Shown: piece after piece, positions 42,816 to 51,313 of the stretch
Layout of the letters: the number at the start of each line of letters is the position of its first letter
How positions within the stretch are numbered: the stretch's first letter is position 1
Assembly (NCBI GenBank): GCA_040506705.1
Contig: JBEVWG010000035.1
Location: 1-64,000, forward strand
Direction of reading: 5' to 3'
Source: Thiodiazotropha sp040506705
GTDB lineage: Bacteria > Pseudomonadota > Gammaproteobacteria > Chromatiales > Chromatiaceae
DNA length: 64,000 bases
The notes under the pieces: model-generated
Told to the model about the DNA's origin: nothing
The model's database searches: none
What the model saw: only the letters and a program-made list of their open reading frames with translations
Made by a program: the position numbers and the translations under genes

Positions 42816-44972
42816 TCAACAGGGAGATAGATTGGCATAGGCCACCACCAGCCATTTGCTGCCAACCTCCTCGAAGTTAACCTGAACCCTTGCACTCTGT
42901 CCCTCTCCTTCAGCATTCAGTACAACACCCTCACCAAATTTTGCATGGCAAACCCGCTGCCCCAGATCGAAGCCGCACAACTCAGTCGTTTCGAGATAGG
43001 GTGAAGCACCATAGATTGGCTGACTGACACTGGGGCCAGCGCGTACCTCCCGCATCAGTTCCGCCGGAATCTCGCGGATGAACCGGGAGGGCAGGGGATA
43101 GCTTTCGCTACCGTGCAATCGCCGACTCTCTGCATGACTGAGGTAGAGCATTTTCATCGCTCGCGTGATGCCGACATAGCAGAGCCTACGCTCCTCTTCG
43201 AGTCGCGTGGGGTCGTCTGCTGACATGCTGTGAGGGAATAGCCCCTCCTCAACACCAACCAGAAACACCAGTGGGAACTCAAGCCCCTTGGCTGAATGGA
43301 GGGTCATCAATTGCACACAATCCTCAAACGGGTCTCCCTGGGACTCACCTGCCTCCAGTGCAGCATGAGATAGGAAGGCATCTAGCTCATCCAACTCATC
43401 ATCATCTGCCCACTCAAACTGACGCGTGGCGTTGACCAGCTCTTCAAGATTCTCTTTTCGATCAACGCCTTTGCCATCTCTGCTTTTTTCAAAGTGAGCG
43501 GGAAGACCGCTGGCAGTCAACACCTGATCGACCTTCTCAGCCAGGGACAGATCACCTGTATCCACCTTGAGCTCTTCCACTAAATCAATGAATCGCTGAA
43601 GCGCGCTGGCGGCACGTTTCGTCATTCCACCACCCTTCAAAAGATCGACAGAGGCCTGCCACAGTGAGCAGTCAAACATCCGCGCATGACTGCGCAGTGC
43701 CTCCATGGTCTTCGCGCCTATCCCTCTCGGGGGGGTATTTACTGCACGTTCGAAACCGCTGTCATCATCTGAATTGCTGAGCAGTCTCAAGTAAGCGAGT
43801 GCGTCTTTGATCTCTGCCCGTTCGAAAAACCGCAACCCGCCATAGACCCGATAGGGGATGGTAGACTGGATCAGCGCCTCTTCAAAGAGACGGGACTGGG
43901 CAGTAGTCCGATAGAGAATCGCAACCTCGGTGCGGGCATGCCCCTCCTCGATGAACTGGCGAATTCTCTCTACCACAAAACGCGCCTCATCAATCTCATT
44001 GAAGGCAGCGTATAGATTGATCGGCTCTCCATCACTGTCTTCTGTCCAAAGCTGCTTTCCCAGGCGTGAGGGGTTGTTGTTGATCAGCGCATTTGCCGCA
44101 TTCAGAATATTACCGGTTGAGCGGTAATTCTGTTCCAGACGAACCAGCTTTGCGTTTTGGAAATGTGACTGAAAGCTTTGGATATTCTCGACCTTGGCGC
44201 CACGCCAACCATAGATCGACTGATCATCATCTCCGACAATGAAGAGGTGACTCTTTGAACCTGCCAGCAGACGCAGCCAGGCATATTGAATGGTATTGGT
44301 ATCCTGAAACTCATCCACCAGAACATGCTGAAAACGATTCTGATAGTGCTGCAACAGATCCGGACGATCACGCCACAGCTCATGAGCCCTTAGCAGCAGC
44401 TCAGCAAAATCTACCTGACCACCCCGCTCGCAGGCCGACTGATACTCTTTATAGATCTGAATCATCTGCCGTTGGTATGGATCACCACCATCATCCAGGT
44501 GTTGAGCGCGCAGCCCCTCATCCTTACGGCCATTGATATACCATTGAACCTGTCGGGCCGGCCAACGCGCCTCATCTAGATCGAGACTCTTCAACAGCCG
44601 TTTGATCATGCGGAATTGGTCGTCTGAGTCGAGTATCTGGAAACTCTGAGGCAATCCAGCCTCTTTCCAGTGGGCACGCAACAGTCGATGAGCCAGACCG
44701 TGAAAGGTACCGACCCACATCCCTCCCAGAGGTTGGCCCAATAGGGATTCAATGCGCTGGCGCATTTCTCTGGCCGCTTTATTGGTGAAGGTAACCGCCA
44801 ACAGAGACCAGGGGGTTATCTGCTCAACCGCCAGTAACCAGGCGATTCGATGTACCAGAACCCGGGTCTTACCGCTTCCGGCGCCCGCAAGCACAAGCAG
44901 ACTGCCGACTGGGGCAGTTACCGCCTCGCGTTGTGCCTCATTGAGAGGATCAAGTATGGGAGAAACATCCAT
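42816..44972 (-). CDS. uvrD: DNA helicase II, UvrD/Rep family
   Basis: A 718-residue superfamily-1A 3'-5' helicase for nucleotide-excision and mismatch repair. Motif I AGAGSGKT is at 29-36; motif Ia TFTNKAAREMRQR, motif II VDEFQDTN, motif III GDDDQSIYGWRGA, motif IV LEQNYRST and motif VI YVGITRAM are intact. The C-terminal tail has FGEGVVLNAEGEG, the UvrD RNA-polymerase-interacting Tudor-like region. Length fits UvrD better than Rep or PcrA. Confidence 0.93.
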   Translation of the reverse strand: MDVSPILDPLNEAQREAVTAPVGSLLVLAGAGSGKTRVLVHRIAWLLAVEQITPWSLLAVTFTNKAAREMRQRIESLLGQPLGGMWVGTFHGLAHRLLRAHWKEAGLPQSFQILDSDDQFRMIKRLLKSLDLDEARWPARQVQWYINGRKDEGLRAQHLDDGGDPYQRQMIQIYKEYQSACERGGQVDFAELLLRAHELWRDRPDLLQHYQNRFQHVLVDEFQDTNTIQYAWLRLLAGSKSHLFIVGDDDQSIYGWRGAKVENIQSFQSHFQNAKLVRLEQNYRSTGNILNAANALINNNPSRLGKQLWTEDSDGEPINLYAAFNEIDEARFVVERIRQFIEEGHARTEVAILYRTTAQSRLFEEALIQSTIPYRVYGGLRFFERAEIKDALAYLRLLSNSDDDSGFERAVNTPPRGIGAKTMEALRSHARMFDCSLWQASVDLLKGGGMTKRAASALQRFIDLVEELKVDTGDLSLAEKVDQVLTASGLPAHFEKSRDGKGVDRKENLEELVNATRQFEWADDDELDELDAFLSHAALEAGESQGDPFEDCVQLMTLHSAKGLEFPLVFLVGVEEGLFPHSMSADDPTRLEEERRLCYVGITRAMKMLYLSHAESRRLHGSESYPLPSRFIREIPAELMREVRAGPSVSQPIYGASPYLETTELCGFDLGQRVCHAKFGEGVVLNAEGEGQSARVQVNFEEVGSKWLVVAYANLSPC

Positions 44973-45036
44973 CCGAGTATGATACTAGTGTTTCATCCTA
45001 GAATCCGCAGTTGAACATCGATTTATCAGAGATATC

Positions 45037-45059
45037 AGCGGTCAACTGATTTTTTTAGG
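45037..45059 (+). mobile_element. MITE fragment D (right end only)
   Basis: A 23-base match to the right end of copies A and B, including CAACTGATTTTTTTAGG, followed by TTCAA (45060-45064). No left terminal repeat is found upstream, so this is a decayed solo end, located about 35 bp before glk. Confidence 0.7.
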
Positions 45060-45091
45060 TTCAATTAACAATATAACCAGCGAGGTCAACC

Positions 45092-46078
45092 ATGCAGATA
45101 TTGGCAGGCGACATTGGAGGAACCAATACCCGGCTCGCGCTGTTCGACACCTCTAGCCCAACCTGGCCAAAACCGACCATCGAAACCAGCTATCCCAGCC
45201 CGGCACACCCCTCGGTCGAATCGATCCTGGAACAGTTCATCAGTCAACATAGACTCAGCAACATAGATCTCGCCTGCTTTGGTCTGGCTGGGCCTGTTAT
45301 CGATCAAGTTTGCGAAACCACCAATCTGCCCTGGCGAGTTGTTGCCGCCAACATAACCAAACAGTTCTCTTTCAAACAGAGCTGGCTGCTGAATGACCTG
45401 GAGGCAAATGCCTGGGGTATAGAGACCCTGGAGAGTAGCGATATCTTCACCCTCAACCAGGGTAGTGATAGTGCAGCTGGAAACCGCTCTATCATCTCTG
45501 CGGGCACCGGTCTGGGTGAAGCTGGGCTGCTGTGGGACGGCAATAGATACCACCCCTTCCCCTCAGAAGGTGGGCATACAGACTTCTCCCCCAACTCAAA
45601 TCTGGAGTATGCACTCTACGAACACCTTGCCGGACACTATGGACATGTCAGTTGGGAGCGAATCATCTCTGGCCCAGGCCTGGAAATGTTATATCGCTTT
45701 ATATGCAAATATCGAACAGCCACAACACCGGACTGGCTGCAGCAGCAGATGAACAGCATCGGGGTTGCACCGGCAGTTTCCGGGGCTGCAATGGATAAAA
45801 GCGATGCCATCTGTGAGGAGACACTGGATCTGTTTATTCATCTTTATGGACGGGAGGCCGGCAATCACGCTTTGAAGATCATGGCCACCGGAGGTGTCTA
45901 TCTAGGTGGTGGTATTGCCCCCCAGATCCTGCCCCTGTTAAAAGAGGGAGGATTTATGCGGGGTTTTCTCGATAAAGGACGCATGCAGCAGTTGGTCGCT
46001 TCAATGCCAGTTAAAATAATACTCAATGACAAGACCGCACTCTTGGGCGCAGCACACTATGCATCTTTGCAGAATTGA
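45092..46078 (+). CDS. glk: Glucokinase, bacterial type
   Basis: A 328-residue ROK-unrelated glucokinase phosphorylating glucose with ATP. It has the phosphate loop LAGDIGGTNTRLALF, LNDLEANAWG, a glucose-binding ISAGTGLGEAGL and FPSEGGHTDFSP, and a C-terminal GGVYLGGGIAP. The Shine-Dalgarno GAGG lies before ATG 45092. It is convergent with the peroxidase gene. Confidence 0.94.
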   Translation: MQILAGDIGGTNTRLALFDTSSPTWPKPTIETSYPSPAHPSVESILEQFISQHRLSNIDLACFGLAGPVIDQVCETTNLPWRVVAANITKQFSFKQSWLLNDLEANAWGIETLESSDIFTLNQGSDSAAGNRSIISAGTGLGEAGLLWDGNRYHPFPSEGGHTDFSPNSNLEYALYEHLAGHYGHVSWERIISGPGLEMLYRFICKYRTATTPDWLQQQMNSIGVAPAVSGAAMDKSDAICEETLDLFIHLYGREAGNHALKIMATGGVYLGGGIAPQILPLLKEGGFMRGFLDKGRMQQLVASMPVKIILNDKTALLGAAHYASLQN

Positions 46079-46090
46079 TGCGGAAATTTC

Positions 46091-46140
46091 ACCCTCGTGT
46101 TGATAGTCAGAAACTTGTTTCTGACTATCAACACGAGGGT
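46091..46140. repeat. Perfect 24-bp inverted repeat, 2-base loop
   Basis: Arms 46091-46114 and 46117-46140 are exact reverse complements separated by TT. The palindrome begins with ACCCTCGTG and ends with CACGAGGGT. It lies between the convergent glk and ccp genes. Lacking a T-tract, it may be a bidirectional RNA-end hairpin or the remnant of a mobile element. Confidence 0.85.
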
Positions 46141-46182
46141 TCTGGAGAACTACAAGCTGTTGCCGAACTTGCTACAAGTTGC

Positions 46183-46219
46183 AATCACACCATGGCCCGA
46201 TTGGCGCCATGGTGTGATT
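46183..46219. repeat. 14-bp inverted repeat between glk and ccp
   Basis: AATCACACCATGGC (46183-46196) and GCCATGGTGTGATT (46206-46219) are exact complements with a 9-base loop. It lies 43 bp after the larger palindrome and 25 bp before the end of the peroxidase gene, so it may serve as that gene's transcript end. Confidence 0.8.
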
Positions 46220-46243
46220 CAGATGGACGGTGTAAACAGCTAC

Positions 46244-47233
46244 TTAGTCGAAAGGTTTGGGTTGCGGTGTATTATCGGTTGACGGCGGTAGTATAGGCAT
46301 CAGAAATGAGGGTTGATCCCCTGTCAGCGTCTTCAGAAAGAGAACAATCTGCTCATTCTCATGTTTGCTGAATTTGCGCCCAAGCTGCAGCCTGCCCATG
46401 ATATCTACCGCTTCCGTCAGGGTCTCTGCCTCGCCATCATGGAAGTAGGGATAGGTCATTTCCACATTTCTCAAGGTGGGTACTTTGAATTTAAAGCGAT
46501 CTGCATCCTTGCCGGTTACCCCACTCAGGCCCTCTGCAGAGCTTTTGGTTTTATAGGCTTCAACCAGACCCATTTTTTGAAATGAGTTACCGCCAACTGC
46601 CTCTCCATTGTGGCATGCTGTACAGCCGCTCTCTTTGAATAGTTTATAACCAGCCAACTCTTGCTCGTTCAGCGCAGCCTTATCACCCAACAACCACTTG
46701 TCAAAATCGGCATTTGGCGTCACCAGGGTCTTTTCAAACTCTGCGATTGCCTGAGTGACCTCATCAATGGTGATCTTGTCGACACCGAAGACCGCTTTGA
46801 ACTCCATGACATATTGCGGAATCGACTCAAGCACTTCAATTGCCAGGGTATGGGTGGCTGCCATCTCCCCCGGATTGGCGATAGGCCCGCCGGCCTGCGC
46901 TTTCAGGTCTGCAGCCCGCCCATCCCAGAACTGAGCCAGGTTAAGGCTGGAATTCAGCACTGTAGGTGCATTAATCGGTCCCTGTTGCCAGTTATGACCA
47001 ATTGAGGTCTTAAGGTTATCGGTTCCGCCCATGCTCAAGTTGTGGCACGAATTACATGAGATGAAACCAGACTTGGAAAGACGTGGATCAAAATAGAGTT
47101 TTTTACCTAACTCAACCTGTCCTAGATTGATATTCTGCACCGGTTTTATAGGCTTTATCGGCTCTTCCGCCGCTGTTACAGAAACTGAGACACCCAATAG
47201 CACACAGACAATTATTGTAAGTTTAAAATTCAT
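46244..47233 (-). CDS. Periplasmic di-haem cytochrome c peroxidase
   Basis: A 329-residue CcpA/MauG-family enzyme that reduces hydrogen peroxide with electrons from small c-type cytochromes. A signal peptide ends near VSVTAAE. The two haem motifs are CNSCH (C60-H64) and CTACH (C204-H208). The calcium/electron-transfer core FWDGRAADLKAQAGGPIANPGEM is intact, and MTYPYFHDGEAETL supplies a distal haem ligand region. An Irr/PerR-like operator lies about 200 bp upstream. Confidence 0.93.
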   Translation of the reverse strand: MNFKLTIIVCVLLGVSVSVTAAEEPIKPIKPVQNINLGQVELGKKLYFDPRLSKSGFISCNSCHNLSMGGTDNLKTSIGHNWQQGPINAPTVLNSSLNLAQFWDGRAADLKAQAGGPIANPGEMAATHTLAIEVLESIPQYVMEFKAVFGVDKITIDEVTQAIAEFEKTLVTPNADFDKWLLGDKAALNEQELAGYKLFKESGCTACHNGEAVGGNSFQKMGLVEAYKTKSSAEGLSGVTGKDADRFKFKVPTLRNVEMTYPYFHDGEAETLTEAVDIMGRLQLGRKFSKHENEQIVLFLKTLTGDQPSFLMPILPPSTDNTPQPKPFD

Positions 47234-47428
47234 ATCCCTTACCTACTCGTTCATTATGACATTTAAGACCATCCTCATAGAGAGAAACGCAGTTTCACTT
47301 GCAAATCAGCTGGGTGACACGGCAATTCCCACATTTAAATTGTTATCGTTTTTTTAACCACACCTTCCACGCTTCAACCCACCACTAAATTAAACAGCGT
47401 GGGTAAACCATGAATAGCGCAGGGTTAA

Positions 47429-47445
47429 TTTAGAATTAGTCTAAA
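47429..47445. promoter_or_regulatory. Iron-control-element-like operator upstream of ccp
   Basis: TTTAGAATTAGTCTAAA is one mismatch from TTTAGAA-N3-TTCTAAA, the Irr/ICE box of alphaproteobacteria as I recall it; extending by one base each side gives the perfect inverted repeat ATTTAGA-N5-TCTAAAT (47428-47446). It lies between ccp (start 47233, minus strand) and the 3' end of the Fur-family gene. Confidence 0.7.
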
Positions 47446-47534
47446 TCTAAAACAATGATGTAGGTCAATTGATCACATCGCTTCTGTTATGAAGGCGAAT
47501 CTATGAAGTGCAAACAAGCAGATGCCTGGCTAGA

Positions 47535-47963
47535 TCAGGGGCTCTTATTTTTAACCCGTATGACCAGGTCAAGGATCTCCATGGCCGTTCCGTCAGGTAA
47601 GTTCGGACCTAAGAAGTGTGGTGCTAAATGCTCTTTGATGTCGATCAAATCCCCTGTATCGACATTGTAGAAGTGATGATGGTGACTGTTATTGGAGTCA
47701 TAGAAAGTACGAGTGGCATCGATGAATATCTCCCGAATCAACTTCTTTCGGGCAAAAAGTCCCAAGGTATTGTAAACCGTTGCCTTGGAAACTCGACTTC
47801 CTGATTGCTGAACTGCATCGAACAACTGATCAGCCGTCACATGCTGGTTCCGTGCAAAAAGAACATCCGCAATGATGCGTCTCTGTTTTGTCGGATTAAC
47901 CCCGTGTGAATACAACATTTCAGTGATGTTGCGATTCTGTTGGATCTGATGTTGATCTTCCAT
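47535..47963 (-). CDS. Cysteine-free Fur-family regulator (Irr/PerR-like)
   Basis: A 142-residue Fur-superfamily DNA-binding regulator with the winged-helix domain (PTKQRRIIADVLF, SKATVYNTLGLF) and a metal site containing HHHHFYNVDTGDLID. It has no cysteine at all, so the structural zinc site of Fur and most PerR proteins is absent, a feature shared with Irr. The start is ATG 47963; a GTG two codons upstream is an alternative. It is divergent from rubrerythrin and adjacent to a peroxidase, suggesting peroxide- or haem/iron-responsive control. Confidence 0.88.
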   Translation of the reverse strand: MEDQHQIQQNRNITEMLYSHGVNPTKQRRIIADVLFARNQHVTADQLFDAVQQSGSRVSKATVYNTLGLFARKKLIREIFIDATRTFYDSNNSHHHHFYNVDTGDLIDIKEHLAPHFLGPNLPDGTAMEILDLVIRVKNKSP

Positions 47964-48153
47964 TTCCACCTCGCCAAAGTAAGTCCCCCGCGGAAGACTA
48001 CCATAAGCGTGACTAAACTCTCAAGAAAACAGAGGATTATGACTAGATACTCATTTTCGACTCTTCGCCTGAAAAACAGCGCCAGAAATCTGTAAACTAA
48101 TATTAGGCAAAAGCTATCAATACCATCGAAAAGACCATTCGCTTCCAATCATT

Positions 48154-48170
48154 TTTAGATCTATTCTAAT
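48154..48170. promoter_or_regulatory. Iron-control-element-like operator upstream of rubrerythrin
   Basis: TTTAGATCTATTCTAAT differs from TTTAGAA-N3-TTCTAAA at two positions and contains the inverted repeat TTAGA-N5-TCTAA, the same as the site before ccp. It lies 68 bp before the rubrerythrin start and about 190 bp from the divergent regulator start, a good position for repression of rubrerythrin and possible autoregulation. Confidence 0.65.
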
Positions 48171-48237
48171 CATCAGCGGAGAGTTAATTTGACTCATCGT
48201 AAAAATCCACAATAACCATCATTTCGGAGAACCAGAT

Positions 48238-48654
48238 ATGGAACTCAAAGGTAGTAAGACCGAGCAAAACTTAAAAGACGCATTTGCCGGAGAATCCCAA
48301 GCCAACCGTCGCTATCTCTACTTCGCAGGTAAAGCGGATATTGAGGGTTATAACGATGTCGCGGCTCTGTTTCGCTCAACCGCAGAAGGTGAAACCGGAC
48401 ATGCTCATGGCCACCTTGAATATCTCGAGCAGTGCGGCGATCCAGCTACCGGTCTGCCGATTGGCGCAACCGGAGACAATCTGGCGGCGGCAGTTGCAGG
48501 TGAGACCCACGAATATACCGATATGTACCCAGGTATGGCTAAAACTGCCCGTGATGAGGGATTCGATGAAGTAGCTGATTGGTTCGAAACCCTTGCAAAA
48601 GCAGAGCGCTCTCATGCCAACCGCTACCAAAAGGCCCTGGACGAGATGGAATAA
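48238..48654 (+). CDS. Rubrerythrin-type di-iron protein without rubredoxin domain
   Basis: A 138-residue four-helix ferritin-like di-iron protein that likely reduces hydrogen peroxide. Helices contain NLKDAFAGESQANRRYLYFA, the EGETGHAHGHLEYL metal/glutamate motif and DEVADWFETLAKAERSHANRY. The C-terminal CxxCG rubredoxin domain of classical rubrerythrin is missing, as in erythrin/sulerythrin, so electrons must come from another protein. It is first of a four-gene operon; GGAG lies 8 bp before the ATG. Confidence 0.92.
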   Translation: MELKGSKTEQNLKDAFAGESQANRRYLYFAGKADIEGYNDVAALFRSTAEGETGHAHGHLEYLEQCGDPATGLPIGATGDNLAAAVAGETHEYTDMYPGMAKTARDEGFDEVADWFETLAKAERSHANRYQKALDEME

Positions 48655-48731
48655 GCCCCCTTTAAGGAACAGGCTTAAACCGATCAGGCGGCCTCCAATG
48701 GGGCCGCCGAGCATCAACCAGGAGCACATTC

Positions 48732-50075
48732 ATGGCAGCACCCACCGGTCAGAGAGAAGGCAACCTGGAAGCCCCTACAAGGCATCCAATCGACTGGAAG
48801 AATCCAGAATACTACAACCAACAGAAACTGATGGAGGAGCTGGAACGGGTCTTTGACCTGTGCCACGGATGTCGACGCTGCGTCAGCCTCTGTCAGAGCT
48901 TTCCAAGCTTATTCGATCTGGTGGATGAATCGGAGACCATGGAAGTCGATGGGGTTGCAAAAGAGGACTATTGGCAAGTGGTAGACCACTGCTATCTGTG
49001 CGACCTCTGTTACATGACGAAATGTCCTTATGTACCGCCTCATGAATGGAATATCGACTTTCCTCACCTGATGCTCAGGGCCAAGGCCGTCAAGTATAAG
49101 AACGGCGACGTGAAACTGCGTGATCGGCTACTTACCAGCACAGACAATCTTGGCAAACTGGCAGGCATACCTGTGGTTTCAGGTGTCGTCAACCGATTCA
49201 ATAAAACAAAAAATTTCCGTGAAATTCTCGACCACGCTTTGGGTGTTCACCCTGAAGCTAAACTACCGGAATTTCATAGCAAGCCACTACGCAAACGCCT
49301 GGCAGAAAAAGTTTCCATTGAAGCGCAAGGGGTACCTGCCGGTAAAACCAATGGCAAAGTAGCCCTGTTTGGTACCTGTTATGGCAACTACAACGAACCC
49401 CATGTTGGAGAGGATCTTGTCGCTGTGTTTGAGCATAACGAGATCCCGGTGACCCTTGCGGAAAAAGAGCAGTGCTGCGGTATGCCAAAGTTGGAATTGG
49501 GCAATCTTGATGCAGTGGAAGAGGCAAAAGAGGCAAATATACCTGTGCTCGCAAAACTGGTCGATGAAGGCTGGGACATTGTTGCTCCAGTGCCATCCTG
49601 TGCGTTGATGTTCAAGCAGGAACTACCCTTACTGTTTCCTGACGATCCACAGGTCAAGAAAGTTGCCAATGCGGTTTTCGATATCTTTGAATACCTGATT
49701 ATTCGCCACAAATCAGGTTTGCTCAAAACCGACTTCAAACAGAGCCTGGGTAAGGTTGCCTACCATGCCGCCTGTCACCAGCGAGTGCAGAACGTCGGTG
49801 CAAAAACCAAAGAGATGCTGACACTGATACCAGATACCCAGGTTACCGCCATCGAGCGCTGTTCGGGTCATGACGGAACCTATGCTGTCAAAAGTGAATT
49901 TCATAAATATGCGATGAAGATCGGAAAACCCGTAGTCAATCGGGTTAAACAGGCCGAAGCGGATTATTATGGGAGCGACTGCCCAATGGCGGGACACCAC
50001 ATCGAGAATGGTCTCCAGGACGGTAGAAAACCAGAACACCCCATTAGCTTGATTCGTAAAGCCTATGGTATTTAA
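48732..50075 (+). CDS. Fe-S oxidoreductase, GlpC/HdrD-like (CCG domains)
   Basis: A 447-residue cytoplasmic Fe-S protein. Two 4Fe-4S motifs are seen: C44, C47, C50, C54 (CHGCRRCVSLC) and C87, C90, C93, C98 (CYLCDLCYMTKC). Two CCG (DUF224) domains follow, with QCCGMPKLE and the less typical RCSGHDGTYA in the second repeat. Such proteins pass electrons within heterodisulfide-reductase-like complexes. Position right after rubrerythrin suggests it feeds that enzyme or the ferritin-like protein downstream. Confidence 0.85.
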   Translation: MAAPTGQREGNLEAPTRHPIDWKNPEYYNQQKLMEELERVFDLCHGCRRCVSLCQSFPSLFDLVDESETMEVDGVAKEDYWQVVDHCYLCDLCYMTKCPYVPPHEWNIDFPHLMLRAKAVKYKNGDVKLRDRLLTSTDNLGKLAGIPVVSGVVNRFNKTKNFREILDHALGVHPEAKLPEFHSKPLRKRLAEKVSIEAQGVPAGKTNGKVALFGTCYGNYNEPHVGEDLVAVFEHNEIPVTLAEKEQCCGMPKLELGNLDAVEEAKEANIPVLAKLVDEGWDIVAPVPSCALMFKQELPLLFPDDPQVKKVANAVFDIFEYLIIRHKSGLLKTDFKQSLGKVAYHAACHQRVQNVGAKTKEMLTLIPDTQVTAIERCSGHDGTYAVKSEFHKYAMKIGKPVVNRVKQAEADYYGSDCPMAGHHIENGLQDGRKPEHPISLIRKAYGI

Positions 50076-50089
50076 GACGGAGAATTACT

Positions 50090-50377
50090 ATGTCAAATGA
50101 AGGGTATCACGAACCCGTAGATCAACTCAGTAATGAGACCAGAGATATGCATCGCGCTATCGTTTCTCTGATGGAAGAACTGGAAGCGGTCGACTGGTAC
50201 AACCAGCGGGTAGATGCCTGCACCAACCCAGAACTCCTCAACATTCTTGCCCATAATCGAGATGAGGAGAAGGAGCATGCTGCGATGGTGCTGGAGTGGA
50301 TTCGGCGTCAGGATCCCAGCTTCGACAAAGAGCTGAAAGACTACCTGTTCACAGACAAGACTATCGCACACGATTGA
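50090..50377 (+). CDS. Encapsulated-ferritin (EncFtn) family protein
   Basis: A 95-residue helical-hairpin ferritin-like protein. The conserved core HRAIVSLMEELEAVDWYNQRVDA and LAHNRDEEKEHAAMVLEWIRRQD matches EncFtn, which oxidises iron at a dimer-interface site formed by Glu and His in these two helices. EncFtn proteins usually end in a cargo-loading peptide for the encapsulin shell; here the protein ends shortly after the second helix (YLFTDKTIAHD). No encapsulin gene is in the neighbourhood, so it probably works free in the cytoplasm. It starts 14 bp after the Fe-S gene. Confidence 0.88.
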   Translation: MSNEGYHEPVDQLSNETRDMHRAIVSLMEELEAVDWYNQRVDACTNPELLNILAHNRDEEKEHAAMVLEWIRRQDPSFDKELKDYLFTDKTIAHD

Positions 50378-50394
50378 TATATTAGGAGTGCCTC

Positions 50395-50979
50395 ATGACA
50401 CAGCTTTCCCATGAAGACCTCTACAGTCTCGAAGAGTACGCCCGCATTCGCCAGGAGTTCAGGGCTCGCGTTATGGATCATAAAAAAGCCAGACGTTTGC
50501 CAATTGGCCCTCATGCCGCGCTCTATTTTGAAGATCAACTGACAATGCAGTACCAGATTCAGGAGATGTTGCGTATCGAGCGCATATTTGAACCTGATGG
50601 CATCCAGGATGAGCTGGATGTCTATAATCCACTGATCCCTGATGGCACGAACTGGAAGGCTACCTTTATGGTGGAGTACCACGACGTCGAAGAGCGCAAA
50701 GAGGCATTGGGACAACTGATCGGCATCGAGAATTCGATCTGGATTCAGGTCGAGGGACACGAAAAAGTGCGTCCGATTGCCAATGAAGATCTTCAGCGTT
50801 CGACCGAAGACAAAACTTCTGCGGTACATTTTATCCGCTTCGAGCTCACCACTGAGATGATTGATAGTTTGAAAAAGGGTGCCAGCCTTTCAGCGGGAAT
50901 CGATCACTCTAATTACAATTACACTGTTGATAACCTTGACTCTCCGGTAAAAGCGTCGTTGATCAAAGACCTCCATTGA
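50395..50979 (+). CDS. DUF3501 family protein
   Basis: A 194-residue soluble protein with DLYSLEEYARIRQEFRARVM and YFEDQLTMQYQIQEMLRIE, characteristic of DUF3501. The family recurs next to rubrerythrin and CCG-domain Fe-S proteins, as here, but its role is unknown. It is last of the operon, 17 bp after the EncFtn-like gene. Confidence 0.85.
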   Translation: MTQLSHEDLYSLEEYARIRQEFRARVMDHKKARRLPIGPHAALYFEDQLTMQYQIQEMLRIERIFEPDGIQDELDVYNPLIPDGTNWKATFMVEYHDVEERKEALGQLIGIENSIWIQVEGHEKVRPIANEDLQRSTEDKTSAVHFIRFELTTEMIDSLKKGASLSAGIDHSNYNYTVDNLDSPVKASLIKDLH

Positions 50980-50987
50980 CCACTATT

Positions 50988-51019
50988 CATATCGGCACTG
51001 TTTTAGCAGTGTCGATATG
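50988..51019 (+). terminator. Hairpin after the rubrerythrin operon
   Basis: CATATCGGCACTG (50988-51000) and CAGTGTCGATATG (51007-51019) form a 13-bp stem with one mismatch and a TTTTAG loop, starting 8 bp after the DUF3501 stop. There is no strong T-run, so termination strength is uncertain. Confidence 0.65.
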
Positions 51020-51313
51020 ACCTCTCTGATAAACGCCCAAAAGCGTTAACCACTCCCGCGACACTCCAATCGTTATAAATCGTAAAATCAGAAGATAGAG
51101 TTGCATTGGTTATTCTCAATCTGAGGTATACTTACCTGGTGTGAATCTGTTCGCGCCAGTATAAGATCAGAGACACTCATTACAGGTGTGGCTTTTTTGT
51201 AAACCAGATCTCACTCAAAGAAAGCGTGGTTGACGGATAAGCCAAAGCCTCCAATAATCGATCCACAATAAAAACTACCAGACTGCCGAATCTAAACAAT
51301 AAGGAATGTCGTC
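51020..51313. promoter_or_regulatory. Upstream region of the DUF4398/OmpA lipoprotein pair
   Basis: This stretch between the rubrerythrin operon hairpin and the lipoprotein gene at 51314 must contain its promoter. I see no clear -35/-10 pair, tRNA or repeat. Confidence 0.3.

Noticed and set aside
50090..50979. Possible encapsulin shell gene near the EncFtn-like gene
   Set aside because: The downstream 194-residue protein is DUF3501-like, not an HK97-fold shell; no other gene in the window fits.
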